Assembly (NCBI RefSeq): GCF_000012885.1
Contig: NC_007498.2
Span: 2,760,001 to 2,824,000, forward strand
DNA from: Syntrophotalea carbinolica DSM 2380
GTDB lineage: Bacteria > Desulfobacterota > Desulfuromonadia > Desulfuromonadales > Syntrophotaleaceae
Length of the DNA: 64,000 nt
Reading direction: 5' to 3'
Shown here: positions 55,265-63,197 of the stretch, piece after piece
Layout of the letters: each line of letters starts with the position of its first letter
How positions within the stretch are numbered: position 1 is the stretch's first letter
Translations under genes and position numbers: made by a program
The notes under the pieces: model-generated
What the model saw: the letters and a program-made list of their open reading frames with translations, nothing else
Told to the model about the DNA's origin: nothing
Databases searched by the model: none

Positions 55265-55665
55265 GGGGCGCCCGCTTCCTCGAGGGTGGCAACGACAATG
55301 CGGGCCGCCCCCGCTTTTTTGGTCTGTTCCATAACGGAAACCGCTGTCTGCAGAGGCACATCGCGGTCACCACGAATCACCACAGCGGTGTCGGAAGAAA
55401 GCATACCTCGCAGTTTCTGCTCCAGACCGGATAAGTGCACTTGCTGCCCCGCCACAAACAAACGCCCATCGCGGGTAATCGCCACAGCCACCTCGTCTTT
55501 CTCCCGGGTGGTGGTACTGGCTGCGGCCGGCAGACGCACACCGATACCGTCCTCCTCGATAAAATGCGTCGTAAGCAGGAAAAAGACCAGCAAAAGAAAC
55601 ACGATATCGATCAGGGGAGTCAGGTTCAACCCTGTCGACTGAGAGCGAACCGGGATATCCATCAC
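55261..55665 (-). CDS. exbD: ExbD/TolR-family proton channel subunit
   Basis: 134 residues: a short cytosolic tail, one membrane helix beginning near LTPLIDIVFLLLVFFLLTTHF that carries the proton-path Asp (PLID), and a periplasmic domain. The Asp in the helix is the key residue of the family. ATGA overlaps join it to exbB above and tonB below. It works with ExbB and TonB as the energy unit for the receptor at 61242-63197, though other receptors elsewhere in the genome could share it. Confidence 0.94.
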   Translation of the reverse strand: MMDIPVRSQSTGLNLTPLIDIVFLLLVFFLLTTHFIEEDGIGVRLPAAASTTTREKDEVAVAITRDGRLFVAGQQVHLSGLEQKLRGMLSSDTAVVIRGDRDVPLQTAVSVMEQTKKAGAARIVVATLEEAGAP

Positions 55666-56366
55666 CTGGCCTCCCTGCCAGCACCGACAGCTGCCTGCGT
55701 TTTTTCGCTGCCCTTTCGGTCTTCGGGGAAAAGCACTTCGGCATCCTCGAGAGCATCGAGAAAGATACCAGTTTCCTCCTTCATGTCAGCCACCGTCGCA
55801 TGGACCCTGCCTTGCAAGTAGTTGTGCGCCACCATGGCGGGAATGGCCACCCCGAGGCCGAGGGCGGTGGTCAACATGGCTTCCCAGATACCGCCGGCCA
55901 GGACCGAGGAATCGACCTTGCCGCCGAGGTTCTCGATGGCCTGAAACGCCTTGATCATACCGGCCACCGTGCCGAGCAGGCCGAGCAACGGGGAAATACT
56001 GCTGATAAGGAACAGGGTCGGCAAAAAACGCTCCATCCGCCGCACTTCCCGTGTCGCAACATGGCTGAAAGTCTTCTCCAGATCGGCGCGACTGGCCCCC
56101 CGGGCGGCATGGCCCAAGCGCGCCAGCACTTCCACCATACCAACCGCCCAGGGATGGCGCTCCTCCCTGGCAAGGGCGGACGCCTCATCGAAACAACCTT
56201 CCTGGGCGCGCTTGCGCAAACGGTGGTAAAACCGATCGTCCTTTAACCGTAAGGCCCGGAAAGCAAGTACACGTTCGATAATAATGAACACGGCCACCAG
56301 CGAACAGAGAATGATCGTAATACCGATCGGACCGGCCTTTTCCAGAAAAACAATCCAGTTTTGCAT
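55662..56366 (-). CDS. exbB: ExbB/TolQ-family proton channel subunit
   Basis: 234-residue MotA/TolQ/ExbB protein with a first helix (GPIGITIILCSLVAVFIIIERVL), a cytoplasmic loop, and two C-terminal helices (FLPTLFLISSISPLLGLLGTVAGM and the ALGLGVAIPAMVAHNYLQG region). TAGxI-type proton-channel residues are present in TVAGMIKAF. The C-terminal tail is Lys/Glu-rich. It follows the DxDxDG-repeat protein by five bases and overlaps exbD by four, indicating one polycistronic message. Confidence 0.94.
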   Translation of the reverse strand: MQNWIVFLEKAGPIGITIILCSLVAVFIIIERVLAFRALRLKDDRFYHRLRKRAQEGCFDEASALAREERHPWAVGMVEVLARLGHAARGASRADLEKTFSHVATREVRRMERFLPTLFLISSISPLLGLLGTVAGMIKAFQAIENLGGKVDSSVLAGGIWEAMLTTALGLGVAIPAMVAHNYLQGRVHATVADMKEETGIFLDALEDAEVLFPEDRKGSEKTQAAVGAGREAR

Positions 56367-56371
56367 AGATT

Positions 56372-57187
56372 TTACTCCTTAACGCGGCCGGTCCGTAAAT
56401 CGTAAATGCCATCACCGTCCAGGTCTTCCTCACGGCTCACCATGCGGCCCTTTGCCGAATAGTTCTCGCGAATTTCCGGGGTTCCGTTACCATCGGCATC
56501 GACTGTCAGGCTTACGGAACCATCCTTGCGATAGGCACGCGTCACCTCCCGGCGCCCATCGCCGTCGATATCCTCTTCCGCCCGTAATGGCTTACCGGCT
56601 TTATCGAAAGTCCAAAGACAACGAACCTTGCCGGATGGCCGCAATTCCTCGGCACGGGACAAACATCCCTGCCGGTAATATTCCTTGCGATCTACGCGTC
56701 CGTCGCGATCGGTATCGAGTACCGCTTCTGCCATCTGCCCATTGCGGTACAACCAGGTACCGCGGGGCTTGACAACCTTACTCAGCCGACCCTGCTCGTA
56801 ATACCAGGTTATCTCGGCGCGCCCGTCTCTATTTTTGTCTTTCTCCACTTTGACGGTTGCCCCCCGGGGATCGAACCAGGAGGTCTGGATCGGGCCCCTG
56901 CCGCGATCCTCGACAAGACGCGCAGAGCCATCTTTTGCCCAGGTGAAATTCCGTTCCCAGACACCGTCGCCGTCCCGATCTTCCTTCCGGGAAATCCGCC
57001 GACCGGCATACCGCTCTTCGGTCTCGAATCGTTTATCGTTGTCGGTATCGAGAAGCACCCGAACCAGTTTGCCGTTACTGTCGTAATAGGCCTTTTGTCC
57101 AGGACGTTCCTGAACCCACTCTTCCGCCGAAACATACCCGGCACCGAGCAACAAGCACATTGCAACCATCAGTAAGTATCTGAGCAT
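56372..57187 (-). CDS. Secreted DxDxDG-repeat (calcium-binding-type) protein
   Basis: 271 residues with a signal peptide (LLMVAMCLLLGAGYVSA). The rest is a string of about seven EF-loop-like motifs: DTDNDKRFE, DRDGDGVWE, DKNRDGRAE, DTDRDGRVD, DIDGDGRRE, DADGNGTPE and DLDGDGIYD. Each is followed by a short aromatic beta unit (as in NFTWAKDG, ITWYYEQG). This pattern, with Asp ladders between WG-like hairpins, suggests calcium-stabilised repeats in the periplasm. No named family was recognised. Its position just before exbB in the TonB operon suggests a ligand-capture or docking role. Confidence 0.78.
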   Translation of the reverse strand: MLRYLLMVAMCLLLGAGYVSAEEWVQERPGQKAYYDSNGKLVRVLLDTDNDKRFETEERYAGRRISRKEDRDGDGVWERNFTWAKDGSARLVEDRGRGPIQTSWFDPRGATVKVEKDKNRDGRAEITWYYEQGRLSKVVKPRGTWLYRNGQMAEAVLDTDRDGRVDRKEYYRQGCLSRAEELRPSGKVRCLWTFDKAGKPLRAEEDIDGDGRREVTRAYRKDGSVSLTVDADGNGTPEIRENYSAKGRMVSREEDLDGDGIYDLRTGRVKE

Positions 57188-57215
57188 GCTTCCCCCATGT
57201 CCTTAACGACTACCA

Positions 57216-57419
57216 TCAAGCCGGATGCATGCAAAGAATGGAGCCAACCGTCCAGCGCCGCAGCCGGCAGTTATAACAGGATCGTTCTTCATCAGCGACC
57301 CATTCGTCCTCGACATCCGGGCAAAAGGCCTGGCAGGAACGGGCCTCATCGGCGGCGGCGCCATACGCCTCCTGGCCATGTTTAAACTCTTTTTCGCCGC
57401 GTTTGTTGATCTGCCACAT
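57216..57419 (-). CDS. Small cysteine-rich protein (CYNCRLRRW motif)
   Basis: 67 residues with five Cys (29, 33, 48, 51, 63) in a pattern (C-x3-C ... CYNC ... LCM) suited to a zinc or iron-sulfur site. The motif CYNCRLRRW is striking. The ATG has a perfect AGGAGG eight bases upstream, nine bases after the TiaS-like stop, so the gene is real. No family was recognised. Between a TiaS-like gene and a secreted repeat protein in this operon, it may be a metal-handling or redox accessory. Confidence 0.75.
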   Translation of the reverse strand: MWQINKRGEKEFKHGQEAYGAAADEARSCQAFCPDVEDEWVADEERSCYNCRLRRWTVGSILCMHPA

Positions 57420-57428
57420 GAAAACCTC

Positions 57429-58169
57429 CTAAAACCTTTTCAGTTGCTGCCTCGGGGTGGTGCGCCAACGCACCCCGTCGCCATCATCCACCGGCGACAC
57501 CATCAGGTAAGGGCCACCATCGATCATGACCGCTTTTGGCTTCTCGTCCACCGCAATGGTTTCTTCGTGCCCCAGCTCCTTTCCGTCCATGGTGCGCACC
57601 CCCCGGAGCGATGACTGCATGAGGATATCCCCGACCCGAGCCAGGCCGTTATCTGTGCTGATTTTCAGCCAGCCTTTCATGCGCCCGTCTTTGCCGCTCA
57701 TCCGCAAACCAATGCCTGCAAGGGCACCGACCACGCCCTGTCCGGTTCCACCATGTTCGGAGAGGTGAACGTCCAACTCTGCCGCAAGGTCGTAAGCCAT
57801 CCCCTTGTTGAGAACTTCTTCCTTGGCCTTGCGACCGAAAGCCATCACTGCCCCGGTGTCCGTTAGTCGATCTACCACGGCAACGCACAAACCGGGATCG
57901 GAACCGGGCGCGCTTTCCCTTTTGAGGTATTCACTGGCGTAATCGATGAGCGGCTGCAGATAATCCGGATCGATATCCGCCTCAAAACACATGGAACTGT
58001 TATGCGAGGTGTACGGTACGTCGGGATGCACCAGCAGCTGATGACGGGTTACAAACTGGCTGCTACCCCAACCGCGCTTTTCGATTTCTTCGGCGAGTTC
58101 CGTCGCCAGGTCACCGGTACCGCGGGATTCAAGGTTGTCGGTGTCATCGATACAAACCAAAATCTTCAT
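57429..58169 (-). CDS. TiaS-like DDTD-domain protein
   Basis: 246-residue protein resembling the N-terminal domain of archaeal tRNA-Ile2 2-agmatinylcytidine synthetase (TiaS, COG1571). It starts MKILVCIDDTDNLESRGTGDLA and has HNSSMCFEADI and GTGQGVVGALAGIGLRMSG. Archaeal TiaS has three further domains that bind tRNA; those are missing, so true tRNA modification is doubtful. Bacterial stand-alone forms have no assigned role. It follows the ECF transporter genes by 90 bases on the same strand. It could act on the imported compound. The start follows GGGAGTGAAG. Confidence 0.75.
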   Translation of the reverse strand: MKILVCIDDTDNLESRGTGDLATELAEEIEKRGWGSSQFVTRHQLLVHPDVPYTSHNSSMCFEADIDPDYLQPLIDYASEYLKRESAPGSDPGLCVAVVDRLTDTGAVMAFGRKAKEEVLNKGMAYDLAAELDVHLSEHGGTGQGVVGALAGIGLRMSGKDGRMKGWLKISTDNGLARVGDILMQSSLRGVRTMDGKELGHEETIAVDEKPKAVMIDGGPYLMVSPVDDGDGVRWRTTPRQQLKRF

Positions 58170-58259
58170 AATTCTTCACTCCCGACAGCTCTTCGGCTGC
58201 CCCATTCCCCTGAAAAGTTGCCGAACAGACAACAAAAAAACATTCTCACCGGAGCGCAA

Positions 58260-58814
58260 TCAACGCACCACCCCGTAAGCCCTGAGACGGCGTACGACCA
58301 TCGGCACCATTAAACCGCCCAGCATGCCGAAAACAATAGCGCCTGCGGCCTCCAGTAAAGAGCGTTGCATATTCACCACCTTATCCATGCCGGCTATGGC
58401 ATTGATGCCATAGGCGGTAAAAAACTTGGTCGACGCCGCAGCTGCCGCAACCAGGGCACACAGTATATAGCTGCTGAACAGCATGGGCAGAAACAGGGCG
58501 GCAACGTCAATAACCATTCCGGCGATCAGATACTTGAAAATGATAAGTGGACCGGCCTTGGCAAAGCCCAGAAACATGGCCGCGGTCCCCGCCAGCAACC
58601 CGGTAAAGCTTGCCCCGTATCGACACGGGGTGCTTCCCCTGCCCAACATCAGAAAAAACACCTTGATGATCATGGCATGACCGGAAATATGCAGGTGCAA
58701 TCGCAACACCAGCCGCACCAGTACCGCAAACACGGCGCAAAAACCGAGGAACAGGGCATCTTTGAGAGGCAGACGAAAACGATCGGAAAGCCTTTCGGCT
58801 ACTTGCTTCATCAT
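58260..58814 (-). CDS. Putative ECF transporter S component
   Basis: 184-residue membrane protein with about five or six helices, beginning with a charged amphipathic start (KQVAERLSDRFRLPLKDA), then FLGFCAVFAVLVRLVLRLHLHISGH and so on. It is followed by CbiQ and CbiO genes in the usual order of ECF systems, just downstream of cbiQ. Its sequence does not match the cobalt (CbiM), thiamine, biotin or riboflavin substrate-binding types by eye. Thus the substrate is unknown. The HISGH motif in helix 2 may be a ligand contact. The start follows GGAGTAGCG. Confidence 0.68.
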   Translation of the reverse strand: MMKQVAERLSDRFRLPLKDALFLGFCAVFAVLVRLVLRLHLHISGHAMIIKVFFLMLGRGSTPCRYGASFTGLLAGTAAMFLGFAKAGPLIIFKYLIAGMVIDVAALFLPMLFSSYILCALVAAAAASTKFFTAYGINAIAGMDKVVNMQRSLLEAAGAIVFGMLGGLMVPMVVRRLRAYGVVR

Positions 58815-58826
58815 GCAACGCTACTC

Positions 58827-59558
58827 CTACTCCCCCGGCCAGCAGGTACGCCGGGCGTAAAGTCCGAAATCCCGGGCACGGGCGGCCAGGGCGATATTCC
58901 CCGCCAGCGCCATACCCTGCACCACCGCCGGGACCACAACGCAATGTACCAGGTCAGGCCAGTTCCAGGGTTTAACCAGATCCTTCGGCAAAATCCTGGC
59001 CCCGCGCAACACCTGGCCTTCATAGATATCCCGGACTTCTTCGAGCAGATGCGGAGCGAATTTGAGGCATGTCGCCAGCACAAAAGAAACATGTCCCGGC
59101 ATAATACGGTTCATGGCGCGCACCATTTTGGTCTGCGAGGTGGTCTTGGCAAACACCATGGTCGGCCAGAAGGCCAAAAAAAGCTGCCATGAAATCAGCA
59201 AGCCGTCCGTGACCCCATCCAGAGAACCGAACCGGATAATATAAAGCACCACGATGGTGGAACTCTGAAACACAAAATAACGTCCCTGCCGCCACCAGGA
59301 CACGCCCTGCGGGCGGAGCAGCAAAAACACCAGGGCGTTGACGGCGGTAATGGCCCCGAGAAACGGCCAGCTGCGAGCCAGGAAAGCCAGACACGAAAGG
59401 GTCAGGGCCAACAGCATTTTTACGCCCACCGGCAACGCAAGCCCCCTGTCGGGTTTGACGGGGCCGTCGTCGCGTCGGTGTCCGCGAGCCAGGGCGGCAT
59501 GCAGACGCGAAAAACTATCGCCAGCCAATGTCTCCCCCTTCGATATGCAAATGGCCAT
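58827..59558 (-). CDS. ECF transporter transmembrane component, CbiQ/EcfT family
   Basis: About 243-residue membrane coupling subunit. It has several helices and the two EcfT ATPase-coupling motifs: EGQVLRGAR in EVRDIYEGQVLRGARILP, and ARARDFGLYARR near the end. The second motif is usually Ala-Arg-Gly; here it reads ARARDFG, still within family range. Start is uncertain: an ATG (59558) overlaps the ATPase stop by 44 bases and has no good site; a TTG at 59528 is close to GGGGGAG. It couples the dual ATPase to the S component. Confidence 0.88.
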   Translation of the reverse strand: MAICISKGETLAGDSFSRLHAALARGHRRDDGPVKPDRGLALPVGVKMLLALTLSCLAFLARSWPFLGAITAVNALVFLLLRPQGVSWWRQGRYFVFQSSTIVVLYIIRFGSLDGVTDGLLISWQLFLAFWPTMVFAKTTSQTKMVRAMNRIMPGHVSFVLATCLKFAPHLLEEVRDIYEGQVLRGARILPKDLVKPWNWPDLVHCVVVPAVVQGMALAGNIALAARARDFGLYARRTCWPGE

Positions 59559-60885
59559 CGGCCAGGGACGGAACCTGGGCAGGATCATGGAACGTCATCA
59601 CAAGGGTGATGCCCCTTTCCCTGTTCCAATTACCCAAAACCTCCATCACATCCCGCTGCCGTGCACCGTCGAGACCGGCAAAAGGATCATCCAAAAAAAG
59701 CATCTCCGGCGCGGGAGCCAACACCGAAGCGATAGCCACAAGATGCTTTTGCCCGTAACTGAGCTTATGGGGCGAATCGTCGATGAGATGGTCAATACCG
59801 CACAAACGCAGGGTTTCTTCGATACGGGCAGCGCGTTCTTCAGAAGGCCAGCCCAGTCTTTTCAGAGGGAAGGCAATCTCTTCGCGCACGGTGTTTTCAA
59901 AGATCTGCTTATGGGGATTCTGGAACAGGCATCCGAGTCGGCGGCGTAAAAGGCGGGGGTCAGGTTCGGCGTCGAAGACCTTTATGTTGCCGCTGCCCGG
60001 CTTGAGAAACCCGGCCAGCACCCTCAGCAGGGTGGTCTTGCCCGTTCCGTTCATGCCCGTCACGGCGACACATTGTCCACGTCGGATATCGAAGGAAACA
60101 TTATCCCAGACGGGCACATCCCCATGCCCCATAAAGGACAGGTCCCTGACTTCCAGCAAAACCGGCGCCACGGAAAAATTCGCAGTGCCCTGATCGCCAC
60201 ATGTCTCCAAAGGCTCTCCCTGCGCCTGCCAACGGCCGGAAGAGAGTCTGCCTTCACCGTCGATTTGCCAGAAACGATCCACCAGATCCAGCAACGGCCC
60301 GGGATGGTGTTCGCATAACACCACAGCGACCCCCTTGGCCTTCAAGTCCGACAGAACCCGACACAGAGCCGCCAACCCTTCGGGATCGAGTTGTGCCGCC
60401 GGTTCATCGAGGATCAATAATTGCGGTTCCATAACCAGCAACGCGGCAACCAGCAAACGGTATTTCTGCCCCATGGACAGTCTGGAAACAGGATAATCGA
60501 GGGGTTTGCGAAGATCGACCAGGGAGAGAGCGGCTTCGACCCGGGCCGGCATAAGCTCCGGCTCAACGCAGAGGTTTTCAAGACCGAAAGCCACCTCGGC
60601 GCCAACGGTGGTAGCCAGAAGCTGGGTTTCGGGGTTTTGCAGAACCAGGCCGACACGAAAATCACCGGTTTCAGATTCTCCGGAACAGACAATCTCCCCG
60701 CGACACCCTTCGCTGTCCAACAACCCTTTCAATGCCAGCGCCAACGTGGTCTTGCCGGAACCGGTCGGCCCCGTCAGGCAATAACAGCAGCCGGCCTCGA
60801 TCTGCAGGTCGATATCCTGCAAAACGGCTGTTTTTGTATCCGGATAAAAGTACGAAAAGTTCTTCAGCTGCAACAGGATATCCAT
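59515..60885 (-). CDS. ECF transporter fused dual ATPase, CbiO/EcfA type
   Basis: 456-residue cytoplasmic ATPase containing two ABC nucleotide-binding domains in one chain. Domain 1 has Walker A GPTGSGKTT, signature LSMGQ and Walker B LLILDEP. Domain 2 has GMNGTGKTT, LSYGQ and MLFLDDP, where the usual catalytic Glu after Walker B is Asp. Each has a Q loop (VLQNPETQL and LFQNPHKQI), as in EcfA pairs. The fused form is known in several ECF families. It is the first gene of the operon, about 90 bases after its promoter, and powers uptake through CbiQ and the S component. Confidence 0.93.
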   Translation of the reverse strand: MDILLQLKNFSYFYPDTKTAVLQDIDLQIEAGCCYCLTGPTGSGKTTLALALKGLLDSEGCRGEIVCSGESETGDFRVGLVLQNPETQLLATTVGAEVAFGLENLCVEPELMPARVEAALSLVDLRKPLDYPVSRLSMGQKYRLLVAALLVMEPQLLILDEPAAQLDPEGLAALCRVLSDLKAKGVAVVLCEHHPGPLLDLVDRFWQIDGEGRLSSGRWQAQGEPLETCGDQGTANFSVAPVLLEVRDLSFMGHGDVPVWDNVSFDIRRGQCVAVTGMNGTGKTTLLRVLAGFLKPGSGNIKVFDAEPDPRLLRRRLGCLFQNPHKQIFENTVREEIAFPLKRLGWPSEERAARIEETLRLCGIDHLIDDSPHKLSYGQKHLVAIASVLAPAPEMLFLDDPFAGLDGARQRDVMEVLGNWNRERGITLVMTFHDPAQVPSLADGHLHIEGGDIGWR

Positions 60886-60980
60886 CCTTTTTCATCCAGC
60901 CTGCAGGCGCAAGGCCATGTGCCTGGCATAACAGCAATCCGACATCTACGGAAAAACCACCGATACGTTGTTAATCGCGG

Positions 60981-61009
60981 AATATAGCGAACCTGGGAAA
61001 CGAAGTCAA
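60981..61009 (-). promoter_or_regulatory. Promoter of the ECF/TonB operon
   Basis: On the minus strand: TTGACT, a 17-base spacer, TATATT. The -10 region sequence GTTCGCTATATTCCG closely matches that of the TonB-dependent receptor promoter (CTTCGCTATATTGCG at 63310-63324). Confidence 0.7.
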
Positions 61010-61022
61010 ATAGTTCGCTATA
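60983..61022. promoter_or_regulatory. Operator-like inverted repeat over the ECF/TonB operon promoter
   Basis: Perfect ten-base arms tatagcgaac (60983-60992) and gttcgctata (61013-61022) separated by 20 bases. One arm covers the -10 box and the other lies just upstream of -35. Such placement suits a dimeric repressor or looped tetramer that responds to the transported nutrient. Confidence 0.5.
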
Positions 61023-61162
61023 CGTCAGATTTACAGTTTAACGGACCTAAGGTGAACGCGTTAATCCACCCCCCCCACCTTGGATGCGCCAATCACCTGC
61101 CGCCCCCCCCCTATCCATGAATAAGCATAAAAGAGAATCCAGGCATCCTGCCCGTAAGTTAC
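61023..61162. other. Non-coding stretch between the operon promoter and receptor terminator
   Basis: Contains runs of C (ccccccc at 61067-61074 and 61104-61113) and no gene. No riboswitch was recognised. Confidence 0.35.
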
Positions 61163-61197
61163 AAAAAGACGGCCGGCACCCACGAAGGTACCGGCCG
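61163..61197 (-). terminator. Intrinsic terminator of the TonB-dependent receptor gene
   Basis: On the minus strand, a GC-rich stem (cggccgg/ccggccg, extended by acc/ggt after a mismatch) is followed by TCTTTTTG. It lies about 45 bases past the receptor stop. Confidence 0.85.
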
Positions 61198-61241
61198 ATT
61201 TTCATCTAAAGGCAATGTCACGCGTAACGCAACCCATCAAC

Positions 61242-63197
61242 TCAGAATTTCCAGGTCGCGCCGCCGTAAATGGTACGACCGGCCAGGGGGAATCCATAGC
61301 TCTGCTCATAATCCTCGTCGAACAGGTTATCGACGCCCACGTAAAGATCGATAGCACCGTTAGCCGCCGACTTGTTAAGCTTTAAGTCGACAAGGAAAGT
61401 ACTCGGCAACCGGTCCTGCTGGGTACCGTCACTGCTGTAATAGTAATTATCGGTGATGTATTGAGCACCCGCATAAGCGGTCAGGCCCCAGGGCAGGGTA
61501 TAGGTGGATTCGAGAGTAACCTTGTGCTCAGGCCGGTTCTGCAGCTCATCCCGGTCGCTATCGTCAGATTTATCCTCGGTGTGCATGTAGGTATAGCTGG
61601 CGCGCAGAAACAGGCTATCGAAATACCGGTTCTCCGCCGCGACTTCCACACCGTAAAACTCGTACTCCTCGTAGTTCTCACGAACATCGTCTTCATTTTT
61701 CTCGATGTAATCTTCGATATCGATATAGAAACCCGTCACCGAAAGCATAGTGCTGGCCGGAAGCATCTGCTCGATACCCATTTCGTAATGCCAGGAGATC
61801 TCAGCCGACAAATCTTCGTTAATTTTGCCATCATCGGTATCGTAAAGATCGCGAATGGTGGGAAACCGCACCTTGCGAGAATGAGAAGCCTTCAGACGGG
61901 TGCCCTCAAACAGATCGTAGGTCAGACCGACAAGATAGGAAAAATCCTCTTCGTTGTCGTTTTCGCGATCCTGCCAATGGGCGCCCGCACCGACAACCAC
62001 GCCGAGTTTATTCAGCGGAGTGACTTCATATTCGAGACTGGCCGAATAAAGTTGGAAATCCCCATCAGATTTTACACCGTCGTCATCAACCGCCTCATAA
62101 TCGTCATTCTCCGCCATCACCCCAAGGGTCACGTGGCCGTAATTCTTCAGATCATACGCCAATTGCAGGTTGGCGCCGGAGATTTCGGTTTCGGAATCAA
62201 GCTGTGATTTGATCTCATCGTAGTCCGAGTTCTTGTACTGGGTTTCCTCCACGTCCAGCGTGTTGAAATAAGCCCATCCTTTGACACTCAACGGCCCGGC
62301 AAAATCGTGACTGGCAGCCAGCTGCACATTGAATTCCTCGTCCTCCTGCCGCTCGTATTTTATTTTTTTGGCAAAAGGATCATATCCCGATTTCTTTTTA
62401 TCGCCTTCAAGGGCGATCGGCGGCTTACCCCTCTTGCCATTCAAATAGCTGAAGGTCAAACCAAGCAAAGTGGCATCCGTCGGCTGATAGCCGAGGTTTA
62501 CAAACAAGTTGTCCCGCTCGCGGTCGCTGTTTTCCCGGTCGCCTCCGTCTTCGTATTTTTCCTCACCATAATGGTTGGAAAGACGATAGGCATCGCGTTC
62601 GTAAATACTGCCGCTGATAAACAGGTCATATTTATCCGTGCCGTAAGCTCCGGTGGCACGCAGCAAAGTCGCATCGACTTCGGCCAACTCGGCACCAACA
62701 GAACCGTGCACCCCCTTGGTGGCTTTTTTGGTCACGATGTTGATAACCCCGGCATTGCCGCCCGACCCATAGAGTTCGGAGCCGCCGCCTGTAGTGACGG
62801 TAATCTCGGCGATATTTTCAACGGAAATCAACGCCGGATCGAACTGACCGTCGTAGGTACTGTTGAAGGGAGTACCATTGAGCAGCAACTTGACATGACG
62901 GGTACGGAAGCCGCGGATATCGATACGCGGCGCACCATCGGCGGCAGTACGGACATGTACGCCGGGCAGCATGTCGATGGCCTCGTCGAGACTACGCACT
63001 CCGCGTTTCTCGATCTCTTCTGCCGTTACCTTGTGGGTCGTACCGACCGATTCGACTATCGACTCCTCACCGGCCACCACGACCTCGCCGAGGCGATAAA
63101 CGCCGTCGTCGGTTGTGGCCGCGTACGAACTTGCCGCGCCACCGACCATCATGGCCCCGATCAGGATCGTGACCAATTGCGCTTTCATTAGTTTCAT
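61242..63197 (-). CDS. TonB-dependent outer-membrane receptor
   Basis: 651-residue receptor from the ATG after GGAGGGACTC. It has a signal peptide (ending near GGAASSYAAT), a TonB-box-like VYRLGEVVVAGEE, a plug domain (EEIEKRGVRSLDEAIDMLPGV, IDIRGFRTRHVKLLLNG, GGGSELYGSGGNAGVINIVT), and a 22-strand barrel ending in Phe (GATWKF). The ligand cannot be read from the sequence. The barrel is strikingly rich in Asp/Glu in the external loops (for example EDGGDRENSDRERD, DYEAVDDDGVKSDG), suggesting metal or cationic ligands. It is on the same strand just upstream of the ECF/TonB operon, with a matching promoter. Confidence 0.93.
   Translation of the reverse strand: MKLMKAQLVTILIGAMMVGGAASSYAATTDDGVYRLGEVVVAGEESIVESVGTTHKVTAEEIEKRGVRSLDEAIDMLPGVHVRTAADGAPRIDIRGFRTRHVKLLLNGTPFNSTYDGQFDPALISVENIAEITVTTGGGSELYGSGGNAGVINIVTKKATKGVHGSVGAELAEVDATLLRATGAYGTDKYDLFISGSIYERDAYRLSNHYGEEKYEDGGDRENSDRERDNLFVNLGYQPTDATLLGLTFSYLNGKRGKPPIALEGDKKKSGYDPFAKKIKYERQEDEEFNVQLAASHDFAGPLSVKGWAYFNTLDVEETQYKNSDYDEIKSQLDSETEISGANLQLAYDLKNYGHVTLGVMAENDDYEAVDDDGVKSDGDFQLYSASLEYEVTPLNKLGVVVGAGAHWQDRENDNEEDFSYLVGLTYDLFEGTRLKASHSRKVRFPTIRDLYDTDDGKINEDLSAEISWHYEMGIEQMLPASTMLSVTGFYIDIEDYIEKNEDDVRENYEEYEFYGVEVAAENRYFDSLFLRASYTYMHTEDKSDDSDRDELQNRPEHKVTLESTYTLPWGLTAYAGAQYITDNYYYSSDGTQQDRLPSTFLVDLKLNKSAANGAIDLYVGVDNLFDEDYEQSYGFPLAGRTIYGGATWKF

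Noticed and set aside
60886-61162. Cobalamin riboswitch sought upstream of the ECF ATPase gene
   Set aside because: The B12 box (GCCACTG core) was not found on either strand; the region instead shows a promoter and inverted repeat.
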